A DNA stretch of 17,878 nucleotides, taken from NCBI GenBank assembly GCA_005793645.1, contig SXRG01000020.1:1-17878 (forward strand), read 5' to 3'. Positions 13,874 through 17,878 of this stretch are shown in pieces (position 1 is the first letter of the stretch; each line of letters starts with the position of its first letter). Source of the DNA: Burkholderiales bacterium (GTDB taxonomy: Bacteria > Pseudomonadota > Gammaproteobacteria > Burkholderiales > Thiobacillaceae). Made by a program: the position numbers and the translations under genes. Under the pieces are notes generated by a model, which was not told the DNA's origin, ran no database searches, and saw nothing but the letters and a program-made list of their open reading frames with translations.

Positions 13874-14672
13874 CCCGACCTGTCGGGCAGAGGTCTCTCT
13901 GGGCGATGGGTTAAGCGATGGCTTGAGTGATACGCGCTTGCTGCGTTATTCGCGCCATCTGCTCCTTAATGAGATAGGTATCGCAGGTCAGAAGCGTCTT
14001 CAGGCAGCGACGGCGCTGATCGTCGGTGCGGGCGGTTTGGGCTCGCCTGTTGCACTGTATTTGGCCGCCTCGGGCGTTGGTCGGCTCCTGATTGCGGACG
14101 ACGATACGGTTGACCTCACCAATCTGCAGCGCCAGATTGTGCATGCTCAAGCTAGTCTGGGAACTAACAAGGCCGAATCTGCGGCGCAGCGTTTGCGGGC
14201 CATGAATCCGGAGATCGAAGTTGAGGTCATTCCGCAGCGGCTCTCCGGGTCGGCCTTGCTGGAACGGGTCGCAGAGGCCGATGTGGTTCTCGATTGCACC
14301 GATAATTTTCAGACCCGCTACGCCATTAACCGTGCCTGTGTGGCGGAAGTTCGACCCCTGGTGTCCGGTGCGGCGGTGCGTTTTGATGGCCAGGTTAGTG
14401 TCTTTGCAACCCCAGGCGATGGCGAGGCCCCCTGCTACGCCTGCCTTTTTCCGGAAGGTGGCGAAGACGAGGCGATGCGGTGTTCCGAGTTTGGCGTATT
14501 TGCGCCGCTGGTGGGCATCATCGGGAGTGTGCAAGCGGCCGAGGCGTTAAAGGTTCTGATGGGGATCGGCACACCGTTATCCGGCCGGCTCGTGTTGTTC
14601 AATGCTCTCGATGCTGAGTGGCGCGAGGTGCGCATTCGGCGCGACCTCAACTGTCCGGTCTGCGGCGGCTGA
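13851..14672 (+). CDS. moeB: MoeB/ThiF/HesA-family sulfur-carrier adenylyltransferase
   Basis: E1-like enzyme that adenylates the C-terminal Gly-Gly of a small sulfur carrier (MoaD or ThiS), for molybdopterin or thiamine synthesis. The start is ATG 13851 (MSGDNTDSP), giving 273 residues; the longer open frame is coding for the upstream gene in another frame. The ATP loop is GAGGLGSP (59-66). Catalytic or binding residues are visible in NLQRQIVHAQASLGTNKAES and in VLDCTDNFQTRY. Structural zinc ligands are C195/C198 (CYAC) and C268/C271 (CPVC). A cysteine at 211 (RCSEFGVFAPLVG) occupies the crossover-loop position. No moaD, thiS or rhodanese fusion is adjacent, so MoeB and ThiF cannot be separated here. 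Confidence 0.9.
   Translation: MSGDNTDSPTCRAEVSLGDGLSDGLSDTRLLRYSRHLLLNEIGIAGQKRLQAATALIVGAGGLGSPVALYLAASGVGRLLIADDDTVDLTNLQRQIVHAQASLGTNKAESAAQRLRAMNPEIEVEVIPQRLSGSALLERVAEADVVLDCTDNFQTRYAINRACVAEVRPLVSGAAVRFDGQVSVFATPGDGEAPCYACLFPEGGEDEAMRCSEFGVFAPLVGIIGSVQAAEALKVLMGIGTPLSGRLVLFNALDAEWREVRIRRDLNCPVCGG
13905..13928 (+). repeat. Two tandem 12-base units near the moeB 5' end
   Basis: GCGATGGGTTAA followed by GCGATGGCTTGA encode the repeated residues GDGLSDGLSD (18-27) in the variable N-terminal extension of the MoeB/ThiF protein. This looks like a short in-frame duplication without effect on the catalytic core. Confidence 0.6.
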
Positions 14673-14704
14673 CGGCCGGTTGAGGATGATCAGGCGGCCG
14701 GTTG
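14673..14704. repeat. 10-bp direct repeat at the moeB/slmA convergent junction
   Basis: CGGCCGGTTG occurs at 14673-14682 and again at 14695-14704. Because CGGCCG is its own reverse complement, the copies could also pair as a 6-bp stem in transcripts from either side. No U-run follows, so I do not call it a terminator. Confidence 0.4.
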
Positions 14705-15283
14705 GATCAGGCCGCGACCGACAATCTGCCACTGGGCTTCCCACGCGGTGAGCGGTGACTGGCGGAATCCGCTGCGTGTGAATTGCTGCCAGCGGCCCAG
14801 TACCCAAGCCATGAGTAGGTTGGCGGCAGCCGCACTGTCCAGGCTGGCGGGCAGGCTGCCCTGAGAGGCGGCAATGCGCAGCGCTTGCTTGAGGGTGGCC
14901 TCAAGGCGATCGAACATCTGGTTCATGCGCGTCATCAGGCGTTCGTTTTCGTGCACCAGCGCCTCGCCGGTGAGGACGCGGGTCATACCCCGGTTGCGTT
15001 CGGCAAAGCCAAGCAGGAGTTGGACGATGCTGCGCGCCTGGATGAGCCCCTGACGTTCTTCCGTACCAATGCGGGTGATGAGTGAGAATAGGGTGGATTC
15101 GATGAATTCGATCAGGCCTTCGTACATTCGGGCCTTGCTGGCGAAGTGGCGGTAGAGCGCGGCCTCGGAGCACTGCAGGCGTGCGGCCAGGGCCGCGGTG
15201 GTGACCTTCTCGGCCTCAGGGGCTTCAAGCATTGCGGCCAAGGCCTGCAGGATCTGGGTGCGGCGTTCGCCAGGGACGGTCAT
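14690..15283 (-). CDS. slmA: Nucleoid occlusion factor SlmA (TetR family)
   Basis: DNA-binding protein that blocks FtsZ ring assembly over the nucleoid. The 197-residue product matches the family length. It has the N-terminal helix-turn-helix at about 26-50 (VTTAALAARLQCSEAALYRH), followed by FASKARMYEGLIEFIES, which closely resembles the corresponding stretch of E. coli SlmA. LLGFAERNRGMTRVLTGEAL is a second strongly SlmA-like segment. The ATG at 15283 has GGAG at a spacing of 9, and the gene starts 6 bases after ygfZ, so the two are co-transcribed. In E. coli slmA lies elsewhere, beside dut. It converges on moeB with 17 bases between the stop codons. Confidence 0.9.
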   Translation of the reverse strand: MTVPGERRTQILQALAAMLEAPEAEKVTTAALAARLQCSEAALYRHFASKARMYEGLIEFIESTLFSLITRIGTEERQGLIQARSIVQLLLGFAERNRGMTRVLTGEALVHENERLMTRMNQMFDRLEATLKQALRIAASQGSLPASLDSAAAANLLMAWVLGRWQQFTRSGFRQSPLTAWEAQWQIVGRGLIQPAA

Positions 15284-15289
15284 GGGGCT

Positions 15290-16318
15290 TTACTCCGGAA
15301 GCGTATAGGGTTGTGGACGGGCGCTCAGGAGCGGGCCCTGGCGGTCACCGAGGTGGATGTTGCCGGACTCCCAGGCATCCAGTCGCACGACGGCGAGACA
15401 ATCGTAGCCCCCGGCGGCTGTCGGCGCTACATTGACGATCGTGCCGCAACCCTGATCCGGAACGGCACTACTAAACAGATGGGTGCCGGGTGCAGCAACT
15501 GAGTCGACATGGGCGAGAAACATGCGTCGCTTGACCTTTCCGAGGTATTGCGTACGAGCGACGACCTCCTGCCCAGGATAACAGCCCTTGTTGAAACTGA
15601 CCCCGTGCAGGACCTCCATGTTGACCATTTGGGGTGTAAAGGCCTCGAAGGTCGCTGGCAGGAGGGTGGGGATGCCGGCATTGACCAGCAAGGCATCCCA
15701 GGCCGTGTGGCCGATGGGTCGCGCCTCGGCGCAGAGGGTGTGCCAGAGGGTGGGCGCGGCCTCCGGGCGGACCAAGAGGTCGAAGCGTTCCTCGGCCAGT
15801 CCGATGGCCAGACCGTCGCTGTGTTGCAAGACGCCCAGTCCGGCGGTAGGGGCATTACCCCATGCGCGGGTCAGCAAGGCGCGCGCCCCCGGGCCGGATA
15901 GCCCCAGACGCACCCATTCGGCACTGGCATCCCGTGCTCGGGTCTTGCTGCGCAAGATAAACATGGAGAGGCGTTTTTGCAGTGTCTCGCGCAGGCTGTC
16001 CGGGAGCAGTAACAGATAGTCATCGGCCTGGCGCAGGACCAGAAAATTGGCCTGTAAGCGTCCCTTGGCATTGCAATAACCGGCGAAAACGGCCTGATGC
16101 AGTCCTTGGTCACGCAAGTCATTGGTGATCTGGCCTTGCAGGAAGGCCAGGGTGTCTTCGCCGTTGAAGGCGATCAGGCCGAAATGGGACAGATCCGCAA
16201 GGACCAAGCCGCGATTCGCCGCTACCCCCTCTTCGGCCACAGAGCCAAAATGGAGGGCGCCTTGCGCGTCCGTCTGCGCGCCTTGGGCGGTGAGGAAGGT
16301 TAGCCAAGCAGGGATCAT
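15290..16318 (-). CDS. ygfZ: YgfZ/GcvT-like tRNA-modifying and Fe-S maintenance protein
   Basis: Folate-binding protein related to GcvT, needed for the activity of some iron-sulfur enzymes such as MiaB. The 342-residue product carries the diagnostic motif K244-GCYPGQE-251, with conserved cysteine C246. Other family segments are LADLSHFGLIAFNGEDTLAFLQ near the N-terminus (GcvT-like, ending in QGQITND) and GYCNAKGRLQANFLVL. The ATG at 16318 has no strong ribosome-binding site; a candidate promoter lies about 30-60 bases upstream. It overlaps nothing, ends 6 bases before slmA and shares its direction. Confidence 0.93.
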   Translation of the reverse strand: MIPAWLTFLTAQGAQTDAQGALHFGSVAEEGVAANRGLVLADLSHFGLIAFNGEDTLAFLQGQITNDLRDQGLHQAVFAGYCNAKGRLQANFLVLRQADDYLLLLPDSLRETLQKRLSMFILRSKTRARDASAEWVRLGLSGPGARALLTRAWGNAPTAGLGVLQHSDGLAIGLAEERFDLLVRPEAAPTLWHTLCAEARPIGHTAWDALLVNAGIPTLLPATFEAFTPQMVNMEVLHGVSFNKGCYPGQEVVARTQYLGKVKRRMFLAHVDSVAAPGTHLFSSAVPDQGCGTIVNVAPTAAGGYDCLAVVRLDAWESGNIHLGDRQGPLLSARPQPYTLPE

Positions 16319-16343
16319 CTTTGAGGGCCATTAGACATTGAAT

Positions 16344-16384
16344 GGGTTGAAAATAACCCCTAGGCCAGTAATTGGCAAGGCCTA
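16344..16384 (-). terminator. Two stem-loops between corC and ygfZ, possible corC terminator
   Basis: Read on the minus strand, TAGGCC-N12-GGCCTA is followed by a second dyad, GGGTT-N6-AACCC. A short T-rich patch (TTATTTTC) lies in the second loop. They may end the phoH-ybeY-corC transcript, although the classic U-run directly after the stem is missing and the same bases form the candidate ygfZ promoter. Confidence 0.25.
16350..16378 (-). promoter_or_regulatory. Candidate sigma-70 promoter for ygfZ-slmA
   Basis: On the minus strand TTGCCA (16373-16378, 5 of 6 to consensus) is 17 bases from TATTTT (16350-16355, 4 of 6). The predicted start near 16343 leaves a leader of about 25 bases before ygfZ. 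It suggests that ygfZ-slmA can be transcribed independently of corC. Confidence 0.5.
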
Positions 16385-16407
16385 CTTACGGCGGACACAA
16401 TTCCCTG

Positions 16408-17232
16408 CTAAGTGAGTGGCCACTCTACGCGCAGGGTGTGTATTCTGCGGCTGTCAGCACTGAGGACATGGAAGCGTACGCCTTCGATTTCGATCTGCTC
16501 GCCGCGCTTGGGCAGGCGGCCGAAGGCATGGGAAACAAGGCCGCCCACGGTGTCGTATTCGCTGTCGTTGAAGTGCGTGCCGAGGGTCGTGTTGAGGTCG
16601 GCGATTTCGGTCTGTGCCTTGACGCGCCAGATATTGGCGTGTTCGGCAATGATGTTGTCGGCGTCTTCGTCGTAGTCGTATTCGTCTTCGATGTCGCCGA
16701 CGATCTGTTCCAGCACATCTTCGATGGTGACCAGGCCCGCTATACCGCCGTATTCATCGACCACGATGGCGATGTGATTACGCGAGGCGCGGAATTCGCG
16801 TAACAGGACATTGAGTCGCTTGGATTCGGGCACAAAAACGACCGGACGCAGGGTGTCGCGTAGATCGATCTCTTTATCCGTATAGAGGCGAAGCAGATCC
16901 TTGGCGAGCAGGATGCCGATCACGGTGTCGCGGTCGCCATCGACGGCAGGGAAACGCGAATGGGCGGTCTCGATGACGAAGGGGAGGATTGTTTCGCGCG
17001 AATCGTTGATGTCGATGACATCCATTTGCGCTCGCGGGATCATGATCTCGCGCACCTGCTTCTCGGAGACCTGCATGACCCCTTCGATCATGGATAGCGC
17101 ATCGGCATCCAGCAGGTTGTTGTTATAGGCTGCATGTAGCAGACCGAGCAGTTCGTCGCGGGTGTCCGGCTCGGGCGTGAGCCAAGCCGTCAGGGTCTGT
17201 AGCAGGCTAGGTTTTTGACTGTCGTCTTCCAT
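16408..17232 (-). CDS. corC: CorC/YbeX, HlyC/CorC family protein with two CBS domains
   Basis: Cytoplasmic CBS-pair protein linked to magnesium and cobalt efflux and, in E. coli, to ribosome and heat tolerance through its operon with ybeY. The 274-residue product aligns by eye along its whole length with E. coli CorC. It has RDELLGLLHAAYNNNLLDAD near the N-terminus and VREIMIPRAQMDVID at the start of the CBS pair (about 65-190). It then has VVDEYGGIAGLVTIEDVLEQ and a C-terminal CorC_HlyC domain (about 205-270, with VGGLVSHAFGRLPKRGEQIE). The start at 17232 lies inside the end of ybeY (26-base overlap), with no strong ribosome-binding site, so coupling is likely. The usual next gene lnt is not present. 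Confidence 0.93.
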   Translation of the reverse strand: MEDDSQKPSLLQTLTAWLTPEPDTRDELLGLLHAAYNNNLLDADALSMIEGVMQVSEKQVREIMIPRAQMDVIDINDSRETILPFVIETAHSRFPAVDGDRDTVIGILLAKDLLRLYTDKEIDLRDTLRPVVFVPESKRLNVLLREFRASRNHIAIVVDEYGGIAGLVTIEDVLEQIVGDIEDEYDYDEDADNIIAEHANIWRVKAQTEIADLNTTLGTHFNDSEYDTVGGLVSHAFGRLPKRGEQIEIEGVRFHVLSADSRRIHTLRVEWPLT

Positions 17233-17662
17233 TTTCGTAGGGGTCTGGATAGCCCAGATGTTGCATAATAAAGCGTTCCACTGACTCCATGGTTATAGCC
17301 TCACTTTTATGTTCGTGATCGTAGCCTTGCAGGTGCAAGACTCCATGGATGACTAGGTGTGCATAGTGAGCCTCGAGGCTCTTGCCTTGTTCGGCGGCCT
17401 CACGGGCGACAACGGGCGCACAGAGGACGACATCACCGTTGGCGGGTGAGGTGTCGTAAACGAAGGTGAGGACATTGGTGGCGTAATCCTTGCCGCGATA
17501 GTCGCGGTTAAGTTGTTGCGCTTCGGTCGCATCGGTAATGCGTAAGGTCAGTGCCATCTCGTCCTGTTGGGCGGCCTTGGCCCAGCGGCGTAGTTGTGCT
17601 CGTGTCGGGATGCCGTCGGTGCGGTTGGCAATCTGGATTGCGAGCTCAAGCGAGCGTGTCAT
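17207..17662 (-). CDS. ybeY: Endoribonuclease YbeY (16S rRNA maturation)
   Basis: Zinc-dependent RNase acting in 16S rRNA 3'-end processing and ribosome quality control. The 151-residue product has the family zinc motif H106-x3-H110-x5-H116 (HGVLHLQGYDH) and the upstream segment NRDYRGKDYATNVLTF. Its start overlaps the phoH stop codon (ATGA) and its end overlaps corC by 26 bases, the phoH-ybeY-corC operon of many proteobacteria. The length is normal and no defect is seen. Confidence 0.96.
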   Translation of the reverse strand: MTRSLELAIQIANRTDGIPTRAQLRRWAKAAQQDEMALTLRITDATEAQQLNRDYRGKDYATNVLTFVYDTSPANGDVVLCAPVVAREAAEQGKSLEAHYAHLVIHGVLHLQGYDHEHKSEAITMESVERFIMQHLGYPDPYENGRRQSKT

Positions 17663-17878
17663 GGTTTCCCCGTCGCCTTGTGTGCGTCGTAGGCATCGAT
17701 GATGCGCGCCACCAGCGGGTGTCGCACTACATCGTCGTTTTTGAAGTGAGTAAATGCAATGCCGCGCACCTCGGAGAGCACTTCGGCGGCCTCTATCAGG
17801 CCGCTTTTTTGCCCGCGTTGCAGGTCGATCTGTGTGACATCGCCCGTTACCACCGCCTTGGAGCCGAAGCCGATGCGC
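17659..17878 (-). CDS. phoH: PhoH-like ATPase (YbeZ), C-terminal 72 residues; 5' part lies outside the window
   Basis: Predicted cytoplasmic ATPase of the PhoH family, partner of YbeY in RNA metabolism. The frame is open to the window edge and reads RIGFGSKAVVTGDVTQIDLQ, the conserved C-terminal half of the P-loop domain. Further on is VRGIAFTHFKNDDVVRHPLV, ending just before a short variable tail. A GTG inside the fragment is not a real start. The stop codon overlaps the ybeY ATG by 4 bases. Confidence 0.94.
   Translation of the reverse strand, partial: RIGFGSKAVVTGDVTQIDLQRGQKSGLIEAAEVLSEVRGIAFTHFKNDDVVRHPLVARIIDAYDAHKATGKP

Noticed and set aside
13911..14534. Minus-strand open frame of 207 codons inside moeB
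   Set aside because: Antisense to a clearly coding E1-like enzyme; no start signal or family resemblance.
14673..14689. Bidirectional terminator between moeB and slmA
   Set aside because: CGGCCG copies could pair, but there is no U-run in either direction.

Overview
The window is dense bacterial chromosome with no gene-free stretch longer than about 160 bases. Several gene pairs and neighbourhoods point to a gammaproteobacterium: gpsA-secB-grxC-yibN next to gpmI-envC-ctpA, a SlmA-type nucleoid-occlusion factor, and phoH-ybeY-corC. The thiol and sulfur content (TrxC, GrxC, an intact rhodanese, a regulator resembling persulfide sensors) would suit a sulfur-oxidising lineage, but that is inference and no genus can be named from this sequence. 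No IS element, tRNA, rRNA or CRISPR array was seen.

Left part (1-2409, all minus strand): yibN (membrane-anchored rhodanese), grxC, trxC, secB and gpsA (its 3' part lies outside the window). In Escherichia coli the order yibN-grxC-secB-gpsA lies divergently beside gpmM-envC. Here trxC sits between grxC and secB, and secB has its own candidate promoter.

Middle part (2543-9051, minus strand): a module of five genes separates yibN from gpmI. In transcription order it is an ArsR-family repressor, a TolC-like outer-membrane channel, a lipoprotein membrane-fusion protein, a 1119-residue RND pump and a 73-residue DUF2892 membrane protein. The repressor has cysteines at positions 35 and 101. That spacing and context match the persulfide-sensing SqrR/BigR/YgaV group. 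DUF2892 is the membrane half of YgaP, the partner of YgaV in E. coli. The pump carries an unusual His3/Cys4 cluster in its central cytoplasmic loop. Together these suggest a sulfur-stress or thiol-stress responsive tripartite efflux system, which is the most interesting content of the window.

Right of the module (9196-14672, plus strand): gpmI (phosphoglycerate mutase), envC (amidase activator), ctpA (S41 protease), an unrecognised 132-residue protein, and a MoeB/ThiF-type adenylyltransferase. Gene junctions are tight, so this is probably one operon covering glycolysis, envelope maintenance and sulfur-carrier activation.

Last part (14690-17878, minus strand): phoH (3' end only), ybeY and corC overlap as one operon. 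They are followed by ygfZ and slmA, which have their own candidate promoter. The lnt gene that follows corC in E. coli is absent here. The slmA group converges on moeB.
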